From Osmia lignaria lignaria (taxonomy: Eukaryota > Arthropoda > Insecta > Hymenoptera > Megachilidae): 64,000 nt of DNA. A program made the position numbers and the translations under genes. The notes below the pieces were generated by a model, which had not been told where the DNA came from, made no database searches, and worked only from the letters and a program-made list of their open reading frames with translations. The DNA lies in contig NC_135045.1 in assembly GCF_051020975.1 (NCBI RefSeq), forward strand, positions 9,550,501-9,614,500, in the 5' to 3' direction. Shown here one piece after another: positions 25,640-37,800 of this stretch (positions are counted from its first letter, which is position 1; each line of letters starts with the position of its first letter).

Positions 25640-26580
25640 TTATCGCGATTGAAATTTATCTTTCGAACGATGTTCCCGCATCCGACGCGTTCGCAGCATC
25701 CGACGATTACACGACACAGCCGGCTACCGGTGTACACCGACGGCACTTGGTCGCATCCTTTGATACGTACCTACAATCCTAATCCCTCGTGCTTACATCG
25801 CCGTTGTCCGTGAAATTGCATAATATAATCCACCCACGGTCGCGAAAACTGTTCGCCAGTGTAGGTGCTCGGTACCACCCAGACAGAAGTGCGGCGCGAA
25901 GCTTTGAATAATGAAACGAAAGGTGAGGAACGTGAATTTACGAGCGAAGAAAAGGAACATATGTGTGGGATTTTTCCCTGGGCAAATAACAGGGAGCTTT
26001 TCTCCGCTCACGTCATTGCTTCTTCCATTCTCAAATCGCTTGAATATCCCTCGGTAATGAAACACAACGTATTCGTCGAAAGGGTCATGAATATCCTGTC
26101 GGATGGCTCGTTGACGCGAGATTCTTCGTTCTTCGCAATCGCTTCTATGCCGCGATTCGACAGACCACCAGCGAACGCTGCACGTTCGGGACATTCTTCG
26201 ACGAGCGTGCCATTATCGCGCGTATGACGCGGAGTTGAAGCGTGTTCGCGGAGCCGCACAGGTGTCGAACGTCCTCGAGGTGAGGTTTTAATTGGTCCTC
26301 GAATACCACTCGCGCGCACGGTGGCTCGATCACGCTCGTTCACGCTCCAAAAATCCGCGCCCATCGGGCGGGAGGTTTAACGATCCATCTCGGACGGTTG
26401 GCGTTTCGTGCAGGCCGCGAAACGATCGTAAATATCGAACTCGCGTGCGTTGGATCAATTAACCGGGCGCGCGCGTAAGCTTGGTGACTGGTCTCGGAAT
26501 ATTTTCGACGATGCGCAATGCCTCCGCTGCTTAAACGCCTTTTAATGCGCGATTAGCGCGGCACGGGGTAAAAACGAGGA
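25640..26580. other. CpG-dense block
   Basis: This ~0.9-kb block is visibly denser in CG dinucleotides than its surroundings, with runs such as CGGGCGCGCGCG near 26465. Because it is GC-rich, long overlapping open frames appear on both strands (133 codons minus, 120 codons plus, 118 codons minus), which is expected from low stop-codon density and is not evidence for genes. It could be an unmethylated regulatory block, a promoter, or a diverged exon cluster. No TATA box, start or splice arrangement singles out a gene. Confidence 0.5.
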
Positions 26581-26908
26581 GTCGTTTAACTTTCGTACGA
26601 ATTTACTCGCTGTACATGGCGCGAACCGTGACGCGTATCGAGAAATGAAAATAATCTTTAACAGGTGTGATTTTTTTCAAGCAATATTTATCGCTTCCAT
26701 GGTGTACGTACAGCGAATGTATCTTTCTTCTTGATACAAGATTCTTGGAAGACTCGATGCAAGATAAATCTCTGAGGAACGCGGATAAATGCACCTGCGA
26801 GGTGGTCAGTCTCTCCGGAGACGTTTTAACCCTTTAGATTGAAAATAATTTTCGAAGCTTCTCATTATGAACTTTGTAATTTCGATGATACATAGAAAGA
26901 AGAAAGTA

Positions 26909-27444
26909 CAGTGGGTGATCAAATTATTAGAGCCATGGTATGAAAAATGTGTTTCTCGTGTTTGTGTAGAAATAGAGCCAGAATTTTAAGGTTTTTACAT
27001 TGTGTAACTTTTAATCAATAATTCTTTACTATTTATATACAAAAGAATATTTATAAAAATAAACAAATACATTTAAAAGATTATATAATATTTACTGCAA
27101 TTACTGCCTTAATTCTTTTCGGCATACTTTCGATGCATTTCAAGCAATTCATTTTGATTGCTTTATTTCTGGTCCATACTTCTATCAAACGTTCAATCAA
27201 TTGACATTTATTACTAATAATAAATAATTTCTACAAATTTTCGATGGGGTTGAGATCCGAAGAATTTCTAGGCCAGACAAGAACTTTCACTTTCTTCAAC
27301 TGTGTATCATAATTTTACAAGTATCAATACATTATAAAGAAATAATAAAAACTCCGTTTAACTAGGTTTTCATTTAAGAATGAATGATATTTATGTAAAA
27401 TCATCAATTTATGCAAGGGCCTCTAATAATCTGATCACCCACTG
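26909..27444 (-). mobile_element. Tc1-type element, deleted derivative, copy 2
   Basis: Same ends as copy 1 (CAGTGGGTGATCAAATTATT at 26909, inverted at 27444) with TA outside each (26907-26908 and 27445-27446). Length is 536 bp, about 50 bp longer than copy 1, because of an AT-rich segment after the left end. The interior keeps the same transposase tail on the minus strand. Outside the right end, the next 21 bases (27445-27465) are identical to those outside copy 1 (17992-18012), so the two loci share more than the element itself. Confidence 0.85.
27081..27284 (-). pseudogene. Tc1-type transposase C-terminus, one stop
   Basis: Minus-strand frame reads WPRNSSDLNPIENL, then a TAG where copy 1 has the conserved Trp codon, then continues in the same frame through KCQLIERL, VWTRNKAIK and SMPKRIKAVI to TAA at 27081-27083. 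The catalytic Glu of the NPIEN block is kept; the N-terminal helix-turn-helix region and both catalytic Asp residues are gone. The frame is otherwise intact, so the damage differs from that in copy 1 (frameshift but no early stop): the copies decayed independently. Confidence 0.8.
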
Positions 27445-27465
27445 TAATTGATACAAAGAGGATAC

Positions 27466-30340
27466 GAATCATCATAGCGATCGCTGTCAAACGCGATGAA
27501 GCAACCAATTTCCAGATGATCATCTATAAAAAAAAAAAAAAGAAAAGAAACACAGCTAGAAATTAAAGGACAATGATCCAGCAAAGCCGGCAGGCTCAAG
27601 CAAATCATTTTAAATCTCTGTAATCCGCTCATACATTGTTCGACATAAGTTGGCCCGAGATAAAAATCAAGACTCACGAATCGAATCTTCTCTCAGCATG
27701 AGTCGAGGAAAGTATTCGATCCTTTGTTATTGAAATCGTTCCTAAGCCGGTTAGCCGGCGGAAAATGTATTTTACAAATGATCCTAAACTATGCTGTATA
27801 AATAACACTGTATGCACGCTTATTGTCGCGACCGGCTTCTGGAACTAGCGACGCTTTCAAATGACAGCATTATGTGGGACGCGGCGAACGCATTCAGACG
27901 CAGCGGAGATCGCGCCACAACACGCAGCTTGTATTCCAAGAGATACCAAAACGCGTTGGAGGTCAATTTCGTCCGCATCCTTCGAATCCATACGAATTTA
28001 ACAATCGAAGAAGAGTTGCATTATAATTTTGTAAAAAAGCTTTCAAATTTGATATAAATGAGAAATAATTAACAGCTGATTATTCAAGGACGTTGATTTA
28101 TAATAGAAATCAAGTATGCAAAAGTGTGAAGTAGACGCGTGGGTAAAATTGATTGCAAGAATAATTACACGAAGGTGTGAAACGAGCGTTAAAATAATGA
28201 ATGTGTAGCGTGTAACGAATCAGTGAATGTAATCGAACAATCGTAAAGCAAATGTAGAAGAACAAAAACAGGGGGGTTCTAAGTACCCATTCGCGATGAC
28301 TTTCGTTTTTAGAATTAGACCAGAACAAATGAAGCAATTAACCAGTCAGTCTAAACGCGAAGTTATCAAAGCAGAAACCGATTAACTCGTAAGACTATAG
28401 CCGATCAAGTTTCTCAGAAGGTACATCTGGATCCTTGCCCCCTAATTCAGGATATCAAAATGAATAAAGTGATCGTAAAGATCGAACGATCTCTTTCGAG
28501 CGACAATGATTACACCGTAAAGCCTCGTTTATGGTTCGTGCACGACAGCTGTAGGCGTTACAATTAATTCAATAATCGGTGCATAAAGGGAACCGGTGTA
28601 TAGCGTCGGGGCGATCTGAGACGCGTCGAATGGCCTGGTAGCCTGGTGAAATACGCGTCGGTACCGAGGAACGTATATATTCGTGTTGCACACGGGATAC
28701 CAACGTACCTACCTGGCCTACCTGCAATCCATTTGCATGCAAGAAGTTCGCATGCTGTGCCGCCGCTGCCGTCATTTTTACTATTATTATAAAGTACATG
28801 TTAACCAACCCTTGCGTGCGCAGGCCGCATGCCGGTACACCGTCCCCTTCTTGGTTTATAAGGACTATAAGTTTTATTGAAAAGCTGTCGATTTTTTTCA
28901 TCGTCGAATCGCGTCTGTTCGCCGGGAACACCGGTATACCTTGTTGGAGAACGAGATCCACGAGGACGTTGGCGATCACCATATGTTCGTCCCTGTTTCC
29001 AGGCGACGTTCATGGAACCCCTGATTGTTTTTGCATTGAAAAAATTGAAATAATCGAAAGTTATGTGACGCTTAATAGTGAATGCTACTGGTTGGACCAT
29101 TGGCTCGGTGGGCGTGGATAATGTAAAAAATGAAATGGGAGATGGTCTGGGTTTTAGAAAATATCGTTTAGTGAAATCTTTAAGAAAATATTTATTATGA
29201 CGAATGAATAGTGCTGATAGAACTCATTAGGTATAACAAATACGTTACAAAAAGGAAATTTGTCAGAGTATCTCTGAATGAATTGAGCGGTTACGTGTAT
29301 AATTCCACTGTAAACTATGTAACTGTCAGCACGTTCGATTTCAGTTCAAGGGAAGCGAAGCAACGTTCCCGATGTAGTTATTATTCTCGTGGCCCGAATC
29401 GTGAGATCATTAGAACGAGCTTGTTACCGTTACCCTAGTGAAATAAATAGCCTCCATTTAAATTATAAATGGCTTAGTGCAATTGATTCGTGCATGGACT
29501 CCTATGCTGTTTGTTAAAAATTGAAACCGGGAACAAGCCTACTAGTTTACTCTTGTTCAATCAATATTATGTCAACTCAAGTGAATTTCAACATCATCGG
29601 ACAATTAAATGAAATCAATTATAATTCATGTTATACCAAACTTTCAGTCTTCTTATCTGATTCATAGCTATCGAGATTGAATTGATTTTAAACGGTGGGA
29701 AAATGCTTGAAAATCTTGTTCGAAGCAAAACAAAACGTTTCTATCGACTCAGAACCACATACCAATTATTGAAGTCAATAGGGTATTGTTGAGTGAAAGC
29801 CACGTAACGCCCACGTCGCGATCGTGCAGCCGCATCTCTTGTCCCCCTGCATCGTGCTAAGTCGTGTATCGTACAGGAAGTCACGTGCACTTGTGTGCAT
29901 CCCTGTCAGGTTTGCGTCCGTGGCTGTCGTACGCGCACGTTTCGAACGAAAGCAAGATTCATTTGCATGGAACTCGATCTAGAGTGCAAGGATCGTAGGC
30001 ATCGATGATCGAAAGTGAGATTAGAGACGTATATGGATCTTTCAAAAACGAAACCCATCAAACTGGTGAAACGATTATTTATTTATTTATTTATTTCAAA
30101 ATATACGGGCATAGACCTTGTGTACATAAGTAATACAGAGAAGGAAATAAGCGTAGTTGTCAGATTGATCGTGAGATGTAAGACAGAAAGGAAAAAAAAA
30201 AATTATGATTGATAAAATATTTTTATGTCAATAAGAGGATTATTGTGAAATAATTTTTAATTCAATGCGTGGTATCTCTTGTTATGTAAGTTTTGTAAAG
30301 AATAAGGGGCACCTCGAGCGTGGGCGCAAGTTCATTCTCC
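27466..30340. other. Non-coding stretch, no gene seen
   Basis: A run of 14 A lies at 27528-27541, and an (ATTT)n microsatellite near 30074-30097. The 81-codon frame at 27812-28057 has balanced amino-acid composition but no recognised family. 28560-29000 is CpG-richer, with overlapping frames on both strands. Confidence 0.5.
30074..30097 (+). repeat. (ATTT)n microsatellite
   Basis: Five consecutive ATTT units preceded by a short imperfect unit. No other function is suggested. Confidence 0.85.
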
Positions 30341-30345
30341 TTAAG

Positions 30346-30363
30346 CAGTGATATCAATCACTG
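30346..30363. promoter_or_regulatory. Perfect inverted repeat CAGTGAT-N4-ATCACTG
   Basis: Seven-base arms, CAGTGAT and ATCACTG, are separated by ATCA and run on directly into TGATAACGCAG, so a GATA-type site (GATAAC) overlaps the right arm. It may be a binding site for a dimeric or GATA-class factor; this is inference from motif form only. A similar GATAAC palindrome is at 52212. Confidence 0.3.
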
Positions 30364-33300
30364 ATAACGCAGCATCCTTGTATACAGACAAGTTGAACGT
30401 CTCTCGTTCGGGTAGGCCAAGTAACTGTAAACCGGGTTCGCGGTTCTACAGGGGAGCTTAGACTCGCGAGCTCATCTCTGAAAGCAGGTTTTATCAGTTT
30501 TGTCAAGGTTTACGGTACTCGGAACAACGGGCTGGCCATTAAAGTAGGTCGTGATGCCTGTTCGATTGCCTCGTGAAACAACTTCTGCGGTATCGGTTTC
30601 GCGTCTTGGTATTTCGATAGAAATACCACGTGTTATCATAAAATTCTCTTAGTCTTCGCGGTTTATAATCGCCTCTCCCATTCCTTAATGGGTCTTTAAG
30701 CGGTTCGTATCGAATACGTAGAAAATAATCTTAAATCTGTCCCGCAAACCTCGAAAGGCATCGATGAAATTTCTTACAGAAATTCTGCTACATACCAGCA
30801 ATTATTCCCAAGTGTCCAATTTAATTTGCTAATTCAGCCCGATGGAATTACAAACGAGTCATTAGTCGATGTTCTCGCTGGAACGAGCCATTGATCCCGG
30901 TGAAAATGGAACTCGAAGGTGGCCGTGTTTCGCGATTCCGCGGCGATTTATCCGATGCTTGCTCAATGATCGTTCCGAGGAGAAGTGGGACATCGAGTTG
31001 CAGGATCGAGTCGCTCCTAAGTCAGTCTCGCGTCGTTGCTAAACACGTTGATGTACGGTTAGTAAAAAAGCTATGAATGCGTGACGTAGGACGTTGGAAC
31101 GATTACGACGAGTCGTTGCTTCACGCATCAACGGAAGCGGCACAGGTACGAATTAACACTCTGGCTAATCTGTGCGTTTAACGAGAGTTTCTCAACCTTG
31201 CATTTCCCGAAAATTATGGAGTAGCTTGGAACGCGGACCGAAGGGTCGATGGATCTTTTTCTTCTTTTCGAACGTGTGGCTCCCCCGAGAAAGCGTAAAT
31301 TATGCTTTGTTCTCTGGCAACGACCAGGCGTGCAACAAATCATATCGACACACTGGAGCCGAAGGTTTCTTCGTACACCTCCCACGCCCTCCGATCGAAC
31401 CTCCCCTTTATCGATGTGCTCCTGCCGGGGAAAAACGCGGGCCGATGTCTTCATAAATACCGTCCCGGACAAATGAGTTTTCTTTGCTCGTACAAGTAAT
31501 TCGGTATTACAGTGTGTCGTACTAGACACGGTTATTTCTCCGGTGGCAATCAACGCGTTATATCTCTATCGCCCTGTTCCTCCACTTCGATCGAGCATTC
31601 GAGCACCGATAAACCGACGAACCGAAGCTAACCCCGGTTATTAACCGTACGAATAAAAAGATTCTAATAAAATACGCGTAGAGAAACGCGCAACTGGTAT
31701 TACGTTTCAATTAAAATCGTCGTGCAAGCGGATTCACGCATCAAAGAGCATCTTCAACGTATAAACTGTTCTTTGAACAACTTATCGCGACTTAGCGCTC
31801 GCGTAATTCTTCGTTTCTTTTTTTCTCCTCTTTTTCTATCCAAGCCGATATGAAAGCTGATTGCCGACGCTTCTATTAAGTTGGAGCAACGACGGGGAAC
31901 GGTCTCCATTAGGCGATGCCCGCAGGATCCGGCGCAAAAATCACAGCCGTTTCATTAAGCCACGATCCCGATCGAGCTGGAACAACTTTCAAGGTGAACC
32001 TATCAGGGATGCGCCATCTCTTTTTCCTGCTGCCCTGAAAACAATTACCAGCCAGCCGTCTGGCGATTCGCGTTTCGTATACATAACGCCAAGTCGAGGG
32101 GCGCAACGAATCTTCATCGAGATACCAGCCTCCCTCCAAGTGAAATATAAACGATGCTGGCGTTTTAATTGCTACATCGTACCTCGATCCTTTGCCTCTC
32201 CTTCTATGAGAGCGGCCAAGGATTGTGTTATTTTCGAACGGGTAGTATCGATACCGATATGTTATATTTCCTTTCGATGAATATTAAGAATGGCTGATTT
32301 TATCTCATGCGCGTAGGAAAATTGAAAAATCTTTTAAGACTTTAAAGTATAGGTCAGAAATATTGATTAACACATCGTGCATCTTCGTTCGCTCTTCTCT
32401 TAACCGTCGACTGTACAAGAGAAATGGAAAACAGTGTCAATCCGCCCACAAATAAATGCGATTCTGATTAAGAACGCACGAAGACAGATACACGCCCACG
32501 TCACTCTTGTCGACTATCTGAAAGTTAGATTAGGCTGGAAGATACGAAAGGACAGTAATGAAGGAAAGGTATAACGATAAAGAGATACGGTATCGCGTAC
32601 GTATGGAGATATGTATATACATATATTCCCATCGATATTATGGTGTGCAAAGTCGTTGTTCAGTCGCGTTAGATGATTGAGGATTAGAAAGAGACGGTGG
32701 CACCTAAGGAGGTGGACGTGGAAAATGAGAGAAGCCGGCGCGGATCAGAGTTGCTGGAATTTATTACCGATCTTACGTACAGATACACCCGGTGCATCGC
32801 AATAACACTTCTTCTAACAGGTTTCTTTCGCTTCGATAAAATCGTCGACGATCGCGTTGCGCCTTTTGCAACGCCCTGTACGCACCTGCGCCTCACGATA
32901 CCACCGTCGCGTCGGGATCCTCTTAATAACGCCATTAACGGCAAACTGGTAGGAAAGTCCTTTACACGCTTTAGCAAATCTCGCTTTGAATGAATTACGA
33001 ATAGTAATCTGAAACGAAACTATCCTGCGTGGGTGTGTACCCTGATTATGGACACGTTGGTATGGGGAAGAAATGATATCAGGCGATAGGATAAGGAAAT
33101 AGAACCGAGAGGTGCTCAATTTTTAATTTGTTACACATTTGATTTATTATGTTCATCTTTGACTTTATTTGAAAAACATTTGTGTTATTCATATTATTAA
33201 AAATTATACATACAAATAATTAAAAATTTATAAATTAAAGCGTTAATTATACGGCTTGAAATCTGACGGAACAATTTTCTAAATTTGCATACAATTATTG

Positions 33301-33649
33301 ACCCCGCGACACTATGGGAATTAAAAAGCAAAGAGAGCCAGGCCATCGTTCTCTCAATTGCGTTGCTCTCTAATTAATTATCGTTATTCCTTGTCACATG
33401 AATACTCCATTCTCTCGTAAGCACGCAGGTGGTTATTTCTAAACGCAGCGAAAGATATATCGACATCCTTCTCTATGACGAGGTGCAACATGTCCAACGA
33501 GAAAGTGCATGGGTGTAACTCTATTTTTCTTCGTAACTGTCTAAATGTTAAACGGGAATGTGGTAATTATCTGATAGTAATTAATTAAACGTGTTTGCTC
33601 ATTATGACAATACATTAGGAATGTTCTTTCAGGATTTGTGTTTGCTTTC
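30364..33649. other. Non-coding stretch, no gene seen
   Basis: CpG-richer unique DNA between about 30880 and 33000, with many overlapping frames on both strands (up to 141 codons minus at 31128-31553, 139 codons plus at 31861-32280). None has a motif. 33120-33300 is AT-rich. Confidence 0.5.
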
Positions 33650-33746
33650 TACTGACATGAGGTTTGTTCTTTGCTTTCAGGTACGAGATATATCACTATT
33701 GTGGCAAGTACAGTTTACTGATTGGAAGAACCATTTGCACGTGAGT
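33650..33746 (+). other. Candidate 60-nt exon (33681-33740) with strong splice signals
   Basis: A branch-point-like TACTGAC (33650-33656) is followed 24 bases later by the pyrimidine-rich acceptor GTTCTTTGCTTTCAG, ending at 33680. Exactly 60 bases on is CAC|GTGAGT, a strong donor at 33740/33741. The interval is a multiple of three and is open in two of three forward frames, reading YEIYHYCGKYSLLIGRTIC in one and VRDISLLWQVQFTDWKNHLH in another; I recognise neither. The first bases after the acceptor, GTACGA, also resemble a donor, so it could be a ratchet point with an associated recursive-splicing exon. This is the best single piece of gene structure in the window, but it rests on motifs alone. 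Confidence 0.35.
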
Positions 33747-34540
33747 CAATTAATCATTGCTTAACTAAGAATATTTTATACCTTTTATTTTTTTATTCTT
33801 TTGATACTGGGGGCGCGTATAATCACGAAACTCAAATTTAAATTATCACTAGCACCCTACCATCTCAGTTAATTAATTACTAAGAAGCATCTCGCGAATG
33901 AACAGTTCAATCGCGAAAGTTAATGAACTATTCGACAGCGTTATCTATCGCGAAATCGACGCATTCCTGAAGCGATGGAGGGATTTCCGCGTCGCGTCGC
34001 GTCCGTTTAATTTATCTTCCGTTCATTACCTCGTCAGCATTGCACAGAAGCTCGTAAACCCGGCATAACCGGCCGGCATATTAATTACGATTTGTCGCGA
34101 CGTTAAGGATCGCTTTGAAATTGGTTGCGACGTCGAAGGTAGCCGTGGACGAGGGTGAGTTTGCAATTAAGCATGTTTCTTGCGCCTCGTTGAACAAAGT
34201 TGTTCCGATGCTTCGAGTCGCTTCGACGCAGAAACGAGTCGGTCTCGACTACCTTCTATCAGCATTTGCATTTTAACGTATGGCGAAATCTACGTCGCTG
34301 CAGGAACCCATCGGTTTTCTTATGGTCGCGATTAAACGCGAATGTTAATTAACAAGGGTTATATAGCACCGTGAAAGATGATCGTTAGAATCGATCACGA
34401 TTGAAGCTGTTTAGAATTGATCAGAGGATTATGCATGGAAAGTATTTGTTTCGTATATAGAAATTAGGGAAAGGGTTGGATTGAAGATGGAATAAGAATA
34501 TAATAGTAAAATAGTAGTAATAGTGTATTTTATTTTCGTA
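33747..34540. other. Non-coding stretch, no gene seen
   Basis: Unique DNA; CpG-richer around 33950-34260, with a donor-like GTGAGT at 34155 lacking a clear upstream acceptor. Nothing else recognised. Confidence 0.5.
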
Positions 34541-34847
34541 ATACACCTATACCTCGCTATACGGCATTTCGCTATAATGGCCTTTTCTAATTATGACCCT
34601 TTTCGATTTACGGCCCACAATGCTTCATTATATGACCAAAAAAATACTGTACTTTTATTTTTATAGGAAATAGAAAGAATAAAATGCTTTATGAACTAAA
34701 AACTATATTATTTTATAAAAAATTGGAACAGATCCAATTGAATTTGTATGGGTTTGTATGAAAATAATTGATTCGTTATACGACTTTTCGCTTTACGGCC
34801 AACTTTTCCGGAACGTATCTAGGCCATAGAACGAGGTATGGGTGTAT
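34541..34847 (+). mobile_element. Palindromic-ended MITE, copy B
   Basis: Begins ATACACCTATACCTCGCTAT at 34541 and ends with the imperfect inverse, GAGGTATGGGTGTAT, at 34847. It has no coding capacity. It aligns along its full length with the reverse complement of 22001-22307, with best agreement near 34720-34800. Variants of the terminal motif CGCTATACGGC recur inside: TTCGCTATAATGGCC, GATTTACGGCC, CGTTATACGAC and TTCGCTTTACGGCC. No clear target-site duplication was identified. Confidence 0.85.
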
Positions 34848-37800
34848 CACAAATATGATACACTGGTTAACAAAGTGTTAATAAAATTCTCTATTCAAGT
34901 TCAGTGAATATTCAGATCTTCGTATAAGACACGAAGGAGCAATTGTATTTCGCGTACAGTGAAGAACTACTATTACGTATCGGAGTCACGCAAGCACCGG
35001 TAGGGGAAGAGCAAAGTAAGTTTCATCCATTCTCGCGCGCGATTGCACCTCGATGGCGATCCTAAAACAGCCAAGGGGGATCTTCTATGGTGTAGTAAAT
35101 TCCCAGCCATCCTGTGCAATCATTCTAACCTACCCTTTGCTTAGCCTTCGTCGGACCTGGACCTTTGACTCTGGAACGAAACCCTTCCTTCACCTCCTCC
35201 TATCGTTGTTCCGCTCGGGTAATTTGCGATCCACCAATAGGTCGGATTTTTTCGCAAACATCGATCCACCTGGATGCGTTTGTCCTTCGATTCGAACGAT
35301 TGTTATCCAGCCACACGTGTCGAGCTACGAGGAAAATAATCGAAAATAATTTGTACGTTCTCGACTGGGTCGACTTTCGCGTGGGACGATTGTAATTTTT
35401 TATCATTTCTTTTTTCTTCCCCGTTTTCGAAATAGCATCGACGAGGCGAGAATTTATTGTTTAGAGATAATGGAATTGGCCAACTTTGCATACAGGTTGT
35501 TTTCTTAATTTTTTCCTCTTACCTTCAGCTCGACATATGAACTTTCCTTCGGTTATTTCATTATATTAAATTTTCAATTCACCGATGATCCTCACTGTAC
35601 AAATTATGAACATACTCGAACTTGGTAAAAAATCACAAGACGAGTATATAATTTCTCCCGTGTAAATATAGAAAGAAGAGTGTACTTGTAACGTTTATAA
35701 TTTATCTGTAATTTTCTTAATTGCACGCGTCCTTCGGCACGACAATTTTCTTTCTTCGATCATCGTCGATGATTTTTAAGGAATTCGTGTGTCATCGACT
35801 CGGCCGGTGAAAATACCAACGACACCTGAGAATTTTACTTAGACGTCGAGGTCGGAGGAGACAATCACGTTTTTAAAAAACTGAAATAATCTCGAGGATT
35901 GTTTTCCATGATTTCAGGAAATTCAAACGAGCTGTATAGAGTAAGTTATCGAACAAAAAAGGGAAGAGATCTTCCGAGTCATCTAGCAATGATCAATCCC
36001 TGGTTATCTGAAATCACTAATCTCGAGGTTAGAACGTTTCGAACGCAATTAAGAAACGTTCCATGTGGAACGTGCGGCTCGCTTCCTTCATTGTCTCCTC
36101 GCGTGTCTTTCCTTTATCACGAGGTCGATAATTATTATCGAATCAAAGGGTACGACGCCGCTCGACGAGCGTTGGCTGGCACTTTTATTCAGTGGTCGTT
36201 GCACGCCTACCGGTCGAGAGGTCAGACGCAAAGGCCTTCAGGGCTATGGAGACGTAGCGCAAACCAACCGAAGAGATTCACCAGATACATCCATCTCGGA
36301 CGTGGCTGATGCATCCTTGGAAATAATCGCCCGAACGCGGCCTTCCTTCCACTCGTGTCAACTGCATTTTTTCGCGATTCTCGCGAGATCGGCTGGCACG
36401 TTTCGATTCAAAGGGAAATCTCCGATTGTCAACGCACAGATTCTGTCGAAGACGCTCCGAAGGTTCTTCTTCGAGAAGCGAAACGAGTTTCGATGCAGGT
36501 GTGAATTATATCGATCGAAGGCTAACGAATTTGAAAATATTTTAAATATCACGTTATCTGGGATTTTTAGGAATATTATCCTCGTAAATTCCTTGATTCG
36601 ACTTGGTCGAAGAATTTGCTCCAAAAACTGTGCGCGCAGTCTGACGATTCGAACACCGGAAGGCTTGTTTTCTTGCCAAACACTCGTTGTATAAACTGTG
36701 TTGCCTTTTTGCTCGTTCCTCGCACGCAGAAAAATCTTATAATGTGCGCATCCGGCGTAAAATCTCATAACGGGTAGAAAACATCGAGCGTATCTTGCCC
36801 CCGAAGAGAACTACTTGGTTGTTTCTTCTTTGCTGAAATATTATTTCCGCTCCGAGATCGCTTGTTTTCTTACGCGAACAAAGAGTTCCTTCCGTGATCT
36901 ACACGAATTTTCCTTATTTTTTCTCTTCTCTTCGTTTCACGCAAAGCGCGGTAGCGTGCAGTAAATCTCTTCCGCGGTTAAATCGTTTGAATTCTATCAG
37001 AGAGAGAAAACGAATCGGTAGTATGATTCGTGAAGCTGATCGTTGTCGTTCGATACAGTTAACGGATGAGTTTTTCGAATTAAGTGGGCTAGAAACTCTT
37101 TCAACGGAACGTTTGTTCTACGTTCCACAAAACCGTGTACGCTTCCTTCTAAGATTTACCGTGTAATTAGCGTTGCTCGGGAGATGGTTCCTAAAATCAA
37201 CCACGTGATGAAATCGTGTCTCGTATAGAAACAAGAAATAAGAAGAATATTCGAATCAGACCGTGTATCATTCTTAGAAAAAAAAGAAAAAAAAAATTTG
37301 CTAGAAAGGGTTCGAACGTTTGTAGAAATAACAAAAGCTTTAGGGAATTCAAAGGAGTATGCTAGCGATATTTTAACTTTCGCTTTTCTCCTACGCTGTG
37401 CAAACCGCAGAACGTTTTAATGACAGTTTCTTTCTGTCGTCCGACATTAATGGATCGTCGTTTAGACTGAAAAGGTTCACGGTTACCGACATTCTTCCGA
37501 GCAACCCTTACGAGGAAGCCTCGTAAGTCGTTCGACCTCGTGTTTTTGAAACTGTCAGGCTACCGAGGGGCCGTAGATCTTCGGCAACCTGGCGTCCATT
37601 AAACGAGCGTAAAACCGCAAAGAGGAGAAAGAAAAAAAAAAAGGGCGGGCCGCTTCTGGAAAGTGGCGGAACGGCCGTAAAACTGAAGAACAATTTGAGG
37701 CGGTGCTGCGTAGGCGCCCTTTGAGTTCTCTTTTTATTTTTGGTTCTTCATCTTGAACCAGAGGTTGGAGCCAGACAACAGGAAAAAGAGAGACGAATAG

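Noticed and set aside
26826..26845. TTAACCCTTTAG resembling a MITE end just before the second Tc1-type copy
   Set aside because: Single short match without an inverted partner.
30400..30470. Possible tRNA-like B box (GGGTTCGCGG) with an upstream A-box-like segment
   Set aside because: No cloverleaf: acceptor arms do not pair and no anticodon stem can be drawn.
31128..32280. Cluster of overlapping 94-141-codon frames on both strands
   Set aside because: The same DNA is open in several frames at once, which reflects base composition, not coding.
36065..36694. Longest open frame in the window, 209 codons on the plus strand
   Set aside because: Overlapped by a 136-codon frame on the opposite strand, Arg/Ser/Phe-rich, no domain, no promoter or splice context. 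This is expected by chance in CpG-rich, stop-poor DNA of this length.
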